Of a stretch of 40,953 nt of DNA, positions 1-8,397 are shown piece after piece. Made by a program: the position numbers and the translations under genes. Location: the NCBI GenBank assembly GCA_002412495.1, contig DHVE01000076.1, positions 1 to 40,953 of the forward strand, given 5' to 3'. The notes beneath the pieces were generated by a model. The model was not told the DNA's origin and did not search any database. It saw only the letters and a list, made by a program, of their open reading frames with translations. Every line of letters begins with the position of its first letter. Position 1 is the stretch's first letter. The stretch comes from Betaproteobacteria bacterium UBA5216. Lineage in GTDB: Bacteria; Pseudomonadota; Gammaproteobacteria; Burkholderiales; SG8-41.

Positions 1-267
1 CGCGCCAGGCAGCCTGATGGCGGAAGAAAACGAAGCCATCGTCGAAGCCGGATTGGCGTCAATGAAGGCTTCGACGATGGCTTCAATGAAGGCTTCGAAG
101 CCATCGTCGAAGCCTTCATTGACGCCAATCCGGCTTTTAGTATCGTCGATTGCGATAGCGTGCTGACGCAGCAAAAAATCGCGCTGCAAACCGGAAAATA
201 TCTGAAACTGACGCCGCATCAGCACGGCACCGATGGTTTTTTCGGTGCGGTCATCACTCGTGCGTAG
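1..267 (+). pseudogene. rsmB: rsmB 3' end, 16S rRNA m5C967 methyltransferase, frame broken by a 65-bp insertion
   Basis: Only the C-terminus lies in the window. The opening frame (codons from position 2) reads SLMAEENEAIVEA, typical of the region after the catalytic Cys motif in RsmB. The end, read in another frame (codons from position 97), gives LTQQKIALQTGKYLKL and HGTDGFF, the family's C-terminal signature, then TAG at 265. The 18-base segment 32-49 recurs at 97-114. Removing the 65 bases between the copies restores one continuous RsmB frame. As written, the upstream frame stops at TGA 164-166 and loses about 45 conserved residues. RsmB methylates C967 of 16S rRNA in the cytoplasm. Identification is good; whether the break is real or an assembly error at an edge is unknown. 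Confidence 0.75.
45..136. repeat. Perfect inverted repeat, 40-bp arms and 12-nt loop
   Basis: Bases 45-84 are the exact reverse complement of 97-136, with loop 85-96. The loop is itself a copy of 61-72. A second, shorter pairing is possible between 32-49 and 67-84. The layout (an inverted copy plus a short direct copy) is what template switching or fold-back synthesis produces. The rsmB frame is shifted across it. Confidence 0.95.
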
Positions 268-339
268 CACATAAGATACGCAAGAGACGCACGCAAGGCA
301 CATGCTAGAATCCTCGCGAATCACCTAGCGACCGCGATC

Positions 340-1662
340 ATGCTCACCCCGCCGCCGATGCCCAACCTGCTGGCCAATCTTTGGGCCGATCTGCACGACG
401 TCGCGTTTTTATGGCAGGTTGTCACCGCCGCCGCCAGCCTGCTTCTGGCATGGCTCGCGGGCAAATTGCTGAAGCCACGCATCGCCTCGATGGAAAACTC
501 GCCCACGGTGGGGCGTGACGCGCTCGCTGCAATTCAGTTTCCGCTGGTCGCGCTGGTGCTGATACTGTGCGCGCGCGCGCTCATTCCCGGCGCGCAGACG
601 CTGCTTGACTTGATGGTGGCGCTGCTCACCGCAGCGATCCTGATTCGCCTGGTCGTGGTGATGCTGCGCCAGGTGTTCGCCCCCAGCGGCTGGCGCGATC
701 AATTGATACGCTTCATTGCCGCCGCCGTATGGATCGGCTTTGCGCTGTATGTCGCGGGACTGCTGCCCGATCTGCTGAAATTTCTCGATGGATTGGGCTT
801 CTCCGTCGGCAAGCAGCGCATTTCGCTGCTGCTGATTCTACAGGGGGTACTGTCGGTGCTGGCCACGCTGCTGATTGCGCTGTGGCTCGGCCGTTTTGTC
901 GAAGCGCGCGCGATGGCCGCAACCGATCTGGATATCAATCTGCGGGTAATGATTTCCAAGCTGGCGCAGGCACTGCTGGTGTTTGTCGCAATTCTGGTGG
1001 CGCTGCCGGCGGTGGGTATCGATCTCACAGTGCTCAGCGTATTCGGCGGCGCACTCGGCGTGGGGCTCGGTTTTGGCCTGCAAAAAATCGCCAGCAATTA
1101 CATCAGCGGCTTCATTATCCTGATGGATCGTTCGGTGTCGCTCGGCGATCTGGTGACCATCGACAATCACACCGGCCAATTGACTAAAATGACCGCGCGC
1201 TACGTGGTGGTGCGCAGTCTGGGCGGCGTCGAATCCATTATTCCGAACGACACCCTGATTACCTCGACGGTGGTCAACCAGTCTTACACCGACAAACGCG
1301 TGCGCCAGGGCGTGCCGGTGCAGGTGGGTTACGACAGCGATCTGGAACTCGCCATGCGCCTGATGGAGGAAGCGGCCGTGCGTCAGACGCGTATTCTCAC
1401 GGATCCCGCGCCCAAGGCGGTGATCCTGCGTCTGGCCGACAGCGGCGTGGACCTGGAACTCGGCTTCTGGGTCGAAGACCCGCAGACGGGTACGGTCCGG
1501 CTGCGTTCCGACCTGCAACTGGATATCTGGCGAGCGTTCCGGGAGCACCATATCGAGATTCCCTACCCGCAGCGCACGGTGCGCTTTGCGGGCACCATAC
1601 CGGAAGGCACGCAAGCGGCAGTATCGGCAATATCAGCCGGAAATATACCAATAAATCAATAA
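340..1662 (+). CDS. MscS-family mechanosensitive ion channel
   Basis: This 440-residue inner-membrane protein is longer than E. coli MscS (286), with extra N-terminal membrane helices. Hydrophobic segments occupy roughly residues 20-45, 60-105, 125-150, 160-185 and 215-240. The pore-lining helix is clear: GVGLGFGLQKIASNYISGF at about 243-261, followed by the beta domain with LGDLVTID and the SIIPND motif. The family opens under membrane tension and releases solutes on osmotic downshock. It sits alone between rsmB and the desaturase, all on the plus strand. No strong ribosome-binding site precedes ATG 340; a second in-frame ATG at 358 is possible. Confidence 0.9.
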   Translation: MLTPPPMPNLLANLWADLHDVAFLWQVVTAAASLLLAWLAGKLLKPRIASMENSPTVGRDALAAIQFPLVALVLILCARALIPGAQTLLDLMVALLTAAILIRLVVVMLRQVFAPSGWRDQLIRFIAAAVWIGFALYVAGLLPDLLKFLDGLGFSVGKQRISLLLILQGVLSVLATLLIALWLGRFVEARAMAATDLDINLRVMISKLAQALLVFVAILVALPAVGIDLTVLSVFGGALGVGLGFGLQKIASNYISGFIILMDRSVSLGDLVTIDNHTGQLTKMTARYVVVRSLGGVESIIPNDTLITSTVVNQSYTDKRVRQGVPVQVGYDSDLELAMRLMEEAAVRQTRILTDPAPKAVILRLADSGVDLELGFWVEDPQTGTVRLRSDLQLDIWRAFREHHIEIPYPQRTVRFAGTIPEGTQAAVSAISAGNIPINQ

Positions 1663-1708
1663 CTTGATTTACATCAGACGCACCCCCAGATACCACTATC
1701 CGCGCCCG

Positions 1709-1738
1709 TTGAACTTCGGTAGACTGCGCGCGTAATAT
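1709..1738 (+). promoter_or_regulatory. Candidate sigma-70 promoter of the desaturase gene
   Basis: TTGAAC (1709-1714) and TAATAT (1733-1738) are separated by 18 bases, about 20 bases before an AGGAGG ribosome-binding site at 1751-1756 and the ATG at 1760. The match to the -35/-10 consensus is close; there is no experimental support. Confidence 0.5.
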
Positions 1739-1759
1739 AGGGTGTAAACGAGGAGGATT

Positions 1760-2935
1760 ATGTACACAGGTTTGCTTGATTTGCCGTGGTGGGGTTATAT
1801 CCTGGCCACATTGGGTTTGACCCACATCACCATTGCTGCGGTCACCATTTATTTGCATCGACATTCGGCGCACCGCGCGCTGGATCTGCACCCGATTGTC
1901 AGTCATTTTTTCCGCTTCTGGCTCTGGGCCACCACCGGCATGACCACCAAGGCCTGGACCGCCATTCATCGCAAGCACCACGCGAAATGCGAAACAGTTG
2001 AAGATCCGCATAGCCCGCAGATTTTCGGCATCAAGACCGTTCTGCTGACCGGCGCGGAACTGTATCGCAAGGAAGGCGCCAACCAGGAAACGCTCGATCA
2101 CTACGGCCATGGCACGCCCGACGATTGGCTGGAAAAGAATGTCTACGGCGTGCATGACCGCATCGGCATCGGCTCGATGCTGGTGCTCGACACCATTCTG
2201 TTCGGGCCCATCGGCATCACCATCTGGGCCGTGCAAATGATGTGGATACCGTTTCTCGCCGCGGGTGTTATCAACGGTATCGGCCATTATTGGGGCTATC
2301 GCAACTTCCAGTCCGAAGATGCCAGCACCAATGTCGTGCCGTGGGGCATCCTGATCGGCGGAGAAGAGTTGCACAACAATCACCACGCGTATGCCTCGTC
2401 GGCCAAACTGTCCAACCGCTGGTACGAGTTCGACATCGGCTGGCTGTACATCCGTATCCTCGAAACGCTGGGCTTGGCCAAGGTGAAAAAAGTGGCGCCG
2501 AAACTCAGAATGGTTTCGTCCAAGGCAAAATGCGACTTCGACACGCTACAATCCGTCATCACGCATCGGTACGACGTGGTCACCCGCTATGCGCGCTCGT
2601 TGCGCAATACCTGCGCGGCGGAATTGCAGTCGCTCAAATCGCGCGCCGCCAGCAGCGGCAACAGCGTGGATGGTGCGCGGCTCAAGCGCTGGCTTAATAT
2701 TGACGCCACCGCGCTGCCGGAAAAAGAACTCGCGGAGCGCGCGCAGATCATCAGTCAAAGCAAGGTGCTTTCCACCATTTACACCATGCGCGACGAGCTC
2801 GCGGGTGTCTGGCAACGCTCCACGGCCAGCAAGGAGCAACTTGTGCATACGCTGGAAGACTGGTGCCATCGCGCGGACAACAGCGGCATCGCGCCGTTGC
2901 AAGAGTTCTCGAAGACCTTGCGCTGCTATGCCTGA
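1760..2935 (+). CDS. Acyl-lipid/acyl-CoA delta-9-type fatty acid desaturase
   Basis: This is a membrane di-iron desaturase that introduces a double bond into long acyl chains and so adjusts membrane fluidity. The three histidine boxes are present: HRHSAHR (about residues 33-39), HRKHH (about 70-74) and HNNHH (about 208-212). Hydrophobic stretches lie between them. At 391 residues it carries a long soluble C-terminal tail after box 3 (from about 250), rich in Lys and Arg, which short desaturases lack. The start is firm because AGGAGG lies four bases upstream of ATG. It is a single-gene unit: a candidate promoter precedes it and a strong bidirectional terminator follows. The exact acyl position and carrier cannot be read from sequence. 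Confidence 0.9.
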   Translation: MYTGLLDLPWWGYILATLGLTHITIAAVTIYLHRHSAHRALDLHPIVSHFFRFWLWATTGMTTKAWTAIHRKHHAKCETVEDPHSPQIFGIKTVLLTGAELYRKEGANQETLDHYGHGTPDDWLEKNVYGVHDRIGIGSMLVLDTILFGPIGITIWAVQMMWIPFLAAGVINGIGHYWGYRNFQSEDASTNVVPWGILIGGEELHNNHHAYASSAKLSNRWYEFDIGWLYIRILETLGLAKVKKVAPKLRMVSSKAKCDFDTLQSVITHRYDVVTRYARSLRNTCAAELQSLKSRAASSGNSVDGARLKRWLNIDATALPEKELAERAQIISQSKVLSTIYTMRDELAGVWQRSTASKEQLVHTLEDWCHRADNSGIAPLQEFSKTLRCYA

Positions 2936-2981
2936 ACTGCCGTTGGGAGTCTGGAGCAAGCCGCGTAAAGCCGCCGGACAC

Positions 2982-3032
2982 CCCAATAAAAAAGCCCGCC
3001 AGTGGTAAACGTGGCGGGCTTTTTTTATTGGG
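2982..3032. terminator. Bidirectional rho-independent terminator
   Basis: A long stem pairs 2982-3001 with 3012-3032 (core AAGCCCGCCA / TGGCGGGCTT) around a 10-base loop, with A6 on one side and T7 on the other. It can therefore end both the plus-strand desaturase transcript and the minus-strand rpmB–rpmG transcript that converge here. Confidence 0.9.
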
Positions 3033-3052
3033 TGCTTTTATTAGGATGAAAC

Positions 3053-3208
3053 CTATTTAATCTTTGCTTCCTTGTAGGGCACGTGCTTGCGGGCGATCGG
3101 ATCAAACTTGTTGATCTCCATCTTTTCCGGCTGTGTCCGCTTGTTCTTGGTGGTGGTGTAAAAATGACCGGTACCGGCAGATGACTCGAGCTTTATTTTT
3201 TCACGCAT
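3053..3208 (-). CDS. rpmG: 50S ribosomal protein L33
   Basis: A 51-residue basic protein reading MREKIKLESSAGTGHFYTTT at its start and ending KHVPYKEAKIK, which is L33 of the proteobacterial type. It belongs to the large ribosomal subunit near the E site. It lacks the paired CxxC zinc motifs found in zinc-binding L33 forms, so it is the zinc-independent version. It follows rpmB by 26 bases on the same strand, the usual rpmB–rpmG operon, and the transcript ends at the hairpin just downstream. Confidence is high despite the small size. Confidence 0.97.
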   Translation of the reverse strand: MREKIKLESSAGTGHFYTTTKNKRTQPEKMEINKFDPIARKHVPYKEAKIK

Positions 3209-3234
3209 GATGTTCTCCGCTGAAAAGGAATGAG

Positions 3235-3471
3235 TTAGACCGCAACGCCGCGGCTGCGCAGATCAGCCAACACCACGTCGATACCGTTTTTGTCGATGGT
3301 GCGCAGGCCTGTTTGAGAAACGCGCAAACGGATCCAGCGATTTTCGCTCTCCACCCAGAAACGGCGGCTGTGCAGATTCGGCAAAAAGCGCCGCTTGGTT
3401 TTGTTGTTGGCGTGGGACACGTTATTCCCCACCATCGGCTTCTTGCCGGTGACCTGACATACGCGTGACAT
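3235..3471 (-). CDS. rpmB: 50S ribosomal protein L28
   Basis: This 78-residue protein starts MSRVCQVTGKKPMVGNNVSH and contains KTKRRFLPNLHSRRFW, both diagnostic of L28. It is a large-subunit protein encoded first in the rpmB–rpmG operon. ATG 3471 is chosen because GAGGA lies a few bases upstream and the protein aligns from residue 1 with the family; an in-frame upstream codon would add a non-homologous stretch. A good promoter lies about 65 bases upstream. Confidence 0.97.
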   Translation of the reverse strand: MSRVCQVTGKKPMVGNNVSHANNKTKRRFLPNLHSRRFWVESENRWIRLRVSQTGLRTIDKNGIDVVLADLRSRGVAV

Positions 3472-3536
3472 GATAAATCCTCGGAACGGATGAAAACCAG
3501 AAAGTGAGACGCGCAAAGCACGTCCAAAGGGGGCGA

Positions 3537-3566
3537 ATTCTACACGAAATCAGGGGGTTCGCTCAA
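3537..3566 (-). promoter_or_regulatory. Candidate sigma-70 promoter of rpmB–rpmG
   Basis: On the minus strand, TTGAGC (3566-3561) and TAGAAT (3542-3537) are 18 bases apart, with TG directly before the -10. The predicted transcript start leaves a leader of about 60 bases before the rpmB ATG. Confidence 0.55.
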
Positions 3567-3638
3567 GGACTCGTCCGCCACGGCACTGCACGCCCGGGAT
3601 CGCCTGAACGATAATGATGAAAATTTAAATAATTATTA

Positions 3639-3653
3639 AAAAACAAACACTTA
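3639..3653 (+). repeat. Dispersed spacer motif AAAAACA-N5-TTA, copy 1
   Basis: AAAAACA, five bases (aacac), then TTA, in an AT-rich spacer between radC and rpmB. The TTA is also the complement of the radC stop codon. See the finding on the repeated motif. Confidence 0.5.
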
Positions 3654-4325
3654 TAACAATCCCCGTTCCGCGAACGACATCGTGCTGTCGGCGCCCACCA
3701 CAAAATGATCCAGCACCCCTACGTCCACCAGCGCCAGGGCGCGCTTCAGCGTCGCGGTTAAGGTCTCGTCAGCGCGGCTGGGTTCGCACACGCCCGACGG
3801 ATGATTGTGCGCGAAAATAATCGCCGCCGCGTTGTAGTGCAGCGCCCGTTTAACCACTTCGCGCGGGTAAACGCTGGTCTGCGTGAGCGTGCCGCTGAAT
3901 AAATCCTCCACCGCGAGCACGCGATTCTGCGCGTCAAGAAACACCCCCACGAATACCTCGTGCGGACGGTTATGCAACCGCAAGCGCAGATAATCGCGCA
4001 CCGCCTTTGGCGTGTTAAGCGCTACGCCCTGCTTCAGTTTTTCGCCCAGCGCGCGTTGCGCCATTTCCAGCACGGCCTGCAATTGCACATACTTCGCCTG
4101 ACCCATGCCGTGAATATTGCAAAAGGTTTTCTGATCCGCTCCGCACAACGCCGACAGCGAGCCGAATTGCGTGAGCATGTCACGCGCCAGATCGACAGCG
4201 GATCTGCCCACGACACCCGTGCGCAAAAAAATCGCCACCAGTTCCGCGTCGGAAAGCGCCGCAGCGCCTTTGGTCAGCAGCTTTTCGCGCGGCCGATCGT
4301 CGGCGGGCCAATCGGTGATGGACAT
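3651..4325 (-). CDS. radC: RadC-family JAB/MPN-domain protein
   Basis: A 224-residue protein of normal RadC length. The N-terminal part (about 1-100) is a helical domain with an HhH-like segment around IHGMGQAKYVQLQ (71-83). The C-terminal JAB domain carries a metalloprotease-like metal site: E123 in PHEVF, H173-x-H175 in FAHNHPSG, and D186. RadC was historically linked to DNA repair, but its biochemical role is unresolved. It lies divergent to coaBC and upstream of rpmB–rpmG on the minus strand, an arrangement common in proteobacteria. Confidence 0.95.
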   Translation of the reverse strand: MSITDWPADDRPREKLLTKGAAALSDAELVAIFLRTGVVGRSAVDLARDMLTQFGSLSALCGADQKTFCNIHGMGQAKYVQLQAVLEMAQRALGEKLKQGVALNTPKAVRDYLRLRLHNRPHEVFVGVFLDAQNRVLAVEDLFSGTLTQTSVYPREVVKRALHYNAAAIIFAHNHPSGVCEPSRADETLTATLKRALALVDVGVLDHFVVGADSTMSFAERGLL

Positions 4326-4470
4326 TGAGGGAACCGCTATCGGTGAGGAATGAAGGGTGAAGAACGGCCCAACAGCGTTGTGGTTTACGCCTCACACCCC
4401 ATGCCTCGCACAATTCCACGTTTCATGGCGGTACGTTACACTGGCACCTGATACGCGATAAGTGCTCTAT

Positions 4471-5676
4471 ATGACTGATATTTCAAGCAAAAAAGTGGTT
4501 TTGGGTGTCACCGGCGGAGTCGCGGCGTACAAGGCCGCCGAACTGGTGCGCCGCTTGGGCGAACATGGCATCGACGTGCATGTCGTCATGACGCAAGCCG
4601 CCTGCGGCTTTATAACGCCCGCAACCATGCAGGCGCTTTCCGGTAACCCGGTCTACACCGATATGTGGGACGCGCGCATCCACAACAGCATGGCGCATAT
4701 CGAACTGTCGCGCGACAAAGCGGCCATTGTGATTGCCCCCGCCACCGCCGATTTCATGGCCAAGCTGGTGCATGGAAATGCGGACGATTTGCTCTCCACG
4801 TTGTGCCTCGCGCGCGACTGCCCGCTGTTGGTCGCGCCCGCGATGAACCGCCAGATGTGGGATCACCCGGCGACGCAACGCAACGCCGCACAACTCGAAA
4901 AAGATGGCGTTACCTTGCTCGGCCCCGTCAGCGGTGATCAGGCCTGTGGCGAAACCGGCGCGGGGCGCATGCTCGAAGCACAGGATATCGCCGACGCCGT
5001 AGCCGCCTTCCTTGCACCGAAAACGTTGTCCGGCGTGCGCGTATTGATGACCGCCGGCCCGACCTTTGAACCGATAGACGCGGTGCGCGGCATCACCAAT
5101 CGCAGTTCCGGAAAAATGGGTTACGCCATCGCGCGCGCCGCGATCGGCGCGGGCGCGACAGTCACCCTGATTTCCGGGCCATCTAGCCAACCCCTGCCGG
5201 TGGGCGCGTCGGTTACGCATGTGCAAAGCGCCGCTGAAATGTTCGATGCCGTCAAACGCCACGCCAAACAGGCGGATATTTTTGTCGGCGTCGCGGCAGT
5301 GGCCGACTATCGCGTGGACAATCCGCGCGAACATAAGATCAAGAAAACCGATAAGTCACAACTAACGCTGAAATTGGTGCCCAACCCCGACATCCTCGGC
5401 TGGGTCGCGGCGCAACCCCAACCGCCGTTCACCGTGGGGTTCGCCGCCGAAAGCCAGAATCTCGAAACCTACGCCGACGAAAAACGCCGCCGCAAGAAAG
5501 TGAATCTGATCGTCGCCAACCTCGCGCAAAGCGCCATTGGTGCCGATGATAACGAAGTCATGCTGCTCGACGACAGCGGCACGCACAAGCTCGCACGCGC
5601 ACCGAAGGAAGCGGTGGCCAAGAACATTGTGGCGCGTATTGCCGCGCTATACAAAAACGAAAAAAAACACCGTTAA
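4471..5676 (+). CDS. coaBC: Bifunctional phosphopantothenoylcysteine decarboxylase / phosphopantothenate–cysteine ligase
   Basis: CoaBC couples 4'-phosphopantothenate to cysteine (CTP-dependent) and decarboxylates the product to 4'-phosphopantetheine, two steps of coenzyme A synthesis. The N-terminal flavin domain shows GVTGGVAAYKA (12-22), active-site H76, the PAMN motif (N126) and the ACGETGAGRM loop with C159. The C-terminal ligase domain has TAGPTFEPID, NRSSGKMG (from 210), and the lysine-rich KIKKTDK segment (289-295). I choose ATG 4471, which gives the expected MTDISSKK start; an in-frame GTG nine bases earlier is possible. dut follows after 16 bases. Confidence 0.96.
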   Translation: MTDISSKKVVLGVTGGVAAYKAAELVRRLGEHGIDVHVVMTQAACGFITPATMQALSGNPVYTDMWDARIHNSMAHIELSRDKAAIVIAPATADFMAKLVHGNADDLLSTLCLARDCPLLVAPAMNRQMWDHPATQRNAAQLEKDGVTLLGPVSGDQACGETGAGRMLEAQDIADAVAAFLAPKTLSGVRVLMTAGPTFEPIDAVRGITNRSSGKMGYAIARAAIGAGATVTLISGPSSQPLPVGASVTHVQSAAEMFDAVKRHAKQADIFVGVAAVADYRVDNPREHKIKKTDKSQLTLKLVPNPDILGWVAAQPQPPFTVGFAAESQNLETYADEKRRRKKVNLIVANLAQSAIGADDNEVMLLDDSGTHKLARAPKEAVAKNIVARIAALYKNEKKHR

Positions 5677-5692
5677 CCGCAGTCGAGCGCCC

Positions 5693-6142
5693 GTGAAAAA
5701 AATCGACGTCAAAATTCTCGATGCGCGCCTGCGCGATCAACTCCCGCAATACGCCACCCCCGGTTCCGCCGGTCTTGATCTACGCGCATGCGTGACTGCA
5801 CCGCTGACACTAAACCCAAGACAAACCGAACTCATTCCCACCGGTATCGCCATCCACATCCAAGACCCCGGCTACGCGGCAATGATCCTGCCGCGCTCGG
5901 GGTTGGGCCACAAACACGGCATCGTACTTGGCAATCTGGTGGGCCTGATCGATTCTGACTATCAGGGCCAGCTATTTGTATCGACCTGGAATCGCGGCAA
6001 CGCAGCGTTTGTCATCAACCCGATGGAGCGTCTGGCGCAACTGGTTGTCATCCCCATCCTGCAAGTTGAATTCAACGTGGTCGATGAATTCAGCGCATCG
6101 GAGCGCGGCGCGGGCGGTTTTGGCAGCACGGGCAAAGCCTGA
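5693..6142 (+). CDS. dut: dUTP diphosphatase (dUTPase)
   Basis: Hydrolyses dUTP to dUMP and pyrophosphate, keeping uracil out of DNA and feeding thymidylate synthesis. The 149-residue trimeric-type protein shows all five motifs: AGLDLRA (26-32), PRSGLG (67-72), GLIDSDYQGQ with the catalytic aspartate (84-93), RLAQLV (113-118) and the C-terminal RGAGGFGSTG (138-147). The start is GTG at 5693, supported by alignment with MKKIDVKILD in the family; no ATG is available nearby. coaBC–dut is a conserved pair in proteobacteria, and the 16-base gap suggests one transcript. Confidence 0.96.
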   Translation: MKKIDVKILDARLRDQLPQYATPGSAGLDLRACVTAPLTLNPRQTELIPTGIAIHIQDPGYAAMILPRSGLGHKHGIVLGNLVGLIDSDYQGQLFVSTWNRGNAAFVINPMERLAQLVVIPILQVEFNVVDEFSASERGAGGFGSTGKA

Positions 6143-6165
6143 TTCAGGCTCCTGCCGCGAAAACG

Positions 6166-7152
6166 CTAGTTCACTTTTACACCCGTCGCCGCGATCAATT
6201 TCGCGGATCGGTCATAGTCGGATTTGAGCAGCGCCGCGAATTGCTCCGGCGAACTGAACATCGGGTTCAGCGCGATATTGTTGAACCGCCCCGAAACTTC
6301 CGGCGTATCCAGCGCCTTCTTGATCTCGGCATTCAGCCGGTCGATGATGGGGCGCGGCGTGCCTGCCGGCGCGAACGCGGCCACCCACGCCACGTAGTCG
6401 TAGCCGGGCACACCCGCCTCCGCGATAGTCGGAATATCCGGTGTCTGCGGCAAACGCTTGGGCGAACTCACGCCGAGCGCACGCACGCGGTTCGCCGGCA
6501 GCAGCGGCACGACCACGGCGGTGCTGCCGATCATCACCTGTGTTTCACCCGCGATCAGCGAGATACCCGCCGCATCGCCGCCCTTGTAGGGCACATGCAC
6601 CATGCGCGTGCCTGACAGAATATTAAAATTCGCCATCGCCAGATGCAGAAAACTGCCGCTGCCCGACGAGCCGTAAAGCAACTGGTCCGGCTTTGATTTT
6701 GCGAACGCGATCAATTCTTTTACCGACTGCACCGGCAGCGACGGATGCGTAACCAGCACGCCGATCTGCGCAGCGAGCGGCGTGATGCCGATCAGATCCT
6801 TCATCGTGTCGTAAGGCAGTTTCTTGTACAAATGCGCATTGATCACTAGGCTCTGCGACGTCACTAGCAAGGTGTAACCATCGGGCGCACTGCGCGCGAC
6901 CAGCGCGGCGCCGATGGTACCCGACGCACCCGTGCGGTTGTCGATCACCACCGGCTGCCCCCACGATTCCGCGATTTTCTGGAACGTCAGCCGCCCCGCC
7001 GCGTCATTGGAGCCACCGGGCCATGGTATTACCACGCGCACGATTTTGGACGGGTACGGTTGAGATTGCGCATGGCCGGGCATCACGAGCAAAACACCCC
7101 ACAACGTCACCACCGATGGCGCCAACGCAAGAACCTGGGTTTTAAGTTTCAT
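6166..7152 (-). CDS. Tripartite tricarboxylate transporter receptor (Bug/TctC family)
   Basis: A 328-residue periplasmic binding protein. Residues 1 to about 30 form a signal peptide (LWGVLLVMPGHAQS). The mature part begins YPSKIVRVVIPWPGGSNDAAGR and continues with the family signature VIDNRTGASGTIGAALVA and APDGYTLL. Bug proteins bind small carboxylates or related compounds; the ligand cannot be read from sequence. ATG 7152 is chosen because it starts the signal peptide and follows GAGG; upstream in-frame sequence is not signal-like. It is divergent from a second Bug gene at 7315. No tctA or tctB membrane genes lie in the window, so it is an orphan receptor here. Confidence 0.9.
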   Translation of the reverse strand: MKLKTQVLALAPSVVTLWGVLLVMPGHAQSQPYPSKIVRVVIPWPGGSNDAAGRLTFQKIAESWGQPVVIDNRTGASGTIGAALVARSAPDGYTLLVTSQSLVINAHLYKKLPYDTMKDLIGITPLAAQIGVLVTHPSLPVQSVKELIAFAKSKPDQLLYGSSGSGSFLHLAMANFNILSGTRMVHVPYKGGDAAGISLIAGETQVMIGSTAVVVPLLPANRVRALGVSSPKRLPQTPDIPTIAEAGVPGYDYVAWVAAFAPAGTPRPIIDRLNAEIKKALDTPEVSGRFNNIALNPMFSSPEQFAALLKSDYDRSAKLIAATGVKVN

Positions 7153-7314
7153 AGAACCTCGTCGGAAAACAAACCTCTGCAATACGCGCACGGCAACCGT
7201 GGCTTGACGACATAAAGACGATGCCGGACGATTCCATTCTACTATTGACTCGGCCGCCCAGTTTCGCCGCAGCCACCACGACAGACCCGACGCGATATCG
7301 CATAAAAGGAACCC

Positions 7315-8295
7315 ATGGCATCCCGACAATTCACACCGGCTCTATCAATGCTGGCGGCTTTCAGTGTGCTGGTGCCATCGCTCGTTACAGCACAATCGTA
7401 TCCCGCCAAACCTATACGGATACTGGTCGGATTTCCACCGGGCGGCAACTCGGATTTTGTCGCGCGCGCGGTTGGCCGCGGGCTGGGCGATCTGTGGGGG
7501 CAACAAGTCGTGATCGACAATCGCCCTGGCGCGGGCGGCAATATCGCGGCGGAGCTGGTAGCCAAGTCGCCCGCCGACGGACACACATTGCTACTCGGCG
7601 TGTTCGCGCATGCGATTAATCCCAGTCTCTATGGTAGCAAACTGCCGTTCGATGCAGTGCGGGATTTTGCGCCGGTGATACTGTGCGTGTCGTCCGCCAA
7701 CCTGCTGGTGGTGCATCCGTCGTTGCCAGTGAAAACCGTCAAGGATCTCATCGCGCTCGCAAAAGCGAAACCGGCGCAAATCACTTATGCCTCGGCGGGC
7801 AACGGCACCGCGAGCCATTTCGCCGGCGAACTGTTCGACCAGATGGCCGGCGTAAAAACGCTGCATGTGCCGTACCGCGGCACCGGCCTCGCGCATACTG
7901 ATTTGATGGGCGGGCGCGTGGTGATGTTTTTCGCCGCCATGGCGGGCACGCTCAGCCACGCACAAAGCGGGCGGCTACGCGCGCTGGGCGTCACCACGCT
8001 GAAACGCTGGCCCGGCGCCCCTGACGTGCCGACGATGTCCGAAGCGGGCCTCAAGGGGTATGAAGTCAATTCGTGGTCGGGCATCCTCGCGCCAGCGGGT
8101 ACGCCAACAGAAATCGTCACGCGGCTGAACACCGAAATTACGCGCATCATGCGCCAAAAGGAAACACGCGAGCGTCTGTATTCCTTCGGGGCGGAACCCA
8201 TAGACAACACGCCCGCCGAATTCGCGGCTTATATCAACGCCGAGATCAGCAAGTGGGCCAAAGTCGTCAAGGGCGCGGGCATACGAATCGACTGA
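7315..8295 (+). CDS. Tripartite tricarboxylate transporter receptor (Bug/TctC family)
   Basis: A 326-residue receptor, divergent from the first copy across a 162-base spacer. The signal peptide ends near VPSLVTAQS (about 20-28). The signature segments are IRILVGFPPGGNSDFVAR, VVIDNRPGAGGNIAAELVAK and SPADGHTLLLG. The start is supported by AAAGGA eight bases upstream of ATG. It is clearly diverged from its neighbour (for example PPGGNSD versus PWPGGSND), so this is not a recent tandem duplication. It stands upstream of the mmgE–doxX–NHL operon but on the opposite strand. The ligand is unknown. Confidence 0.9.
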   Translation: MASRQFTPALSMLAAFSVLVPSLVTAQSYPAKPIRILVGFPPGGNSDFVARAVGRGLGDLWGQQVVIDNRPGAGGNIAAELVAKSPADGHTLLLGVFAHAINPSLYGSKLPFDAVRDFAPVILCVSSANLLVVHPSLPVKTVKDLIALAKAKPAQITYASAGNGTASHFAGELFDQMAGVKTLHVPYRGTGLAHTDLMGGRVVMFFAAMAGTLSHAQSGRLRALGVTTLKRWPGAPDVPTMSEAGLKGYEVNSWSGILAPAGTPTEIVTRLNTEITRIMRQKETRERLYSFGAEPIDNTPAEFAAYINAEISKWAKVVKGAGIRID

Positions 8296-8397
8296 GAACG
8301 CGACCGTTCTCCGCAAACGGATTTAACCAAGGTCTAAATCAAATTCTTGAGCAAGCAGTGAAAGACTACTGTTCCAGCCTGACTGCATCAGCCACCA

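Noticed and set aside
7153..7314. An operator shared by the divergent TctC genes
   Set aside because: I saw no clear dyad or promoter pair in this spacer; TTGACT at about 7243 has no matching -10.
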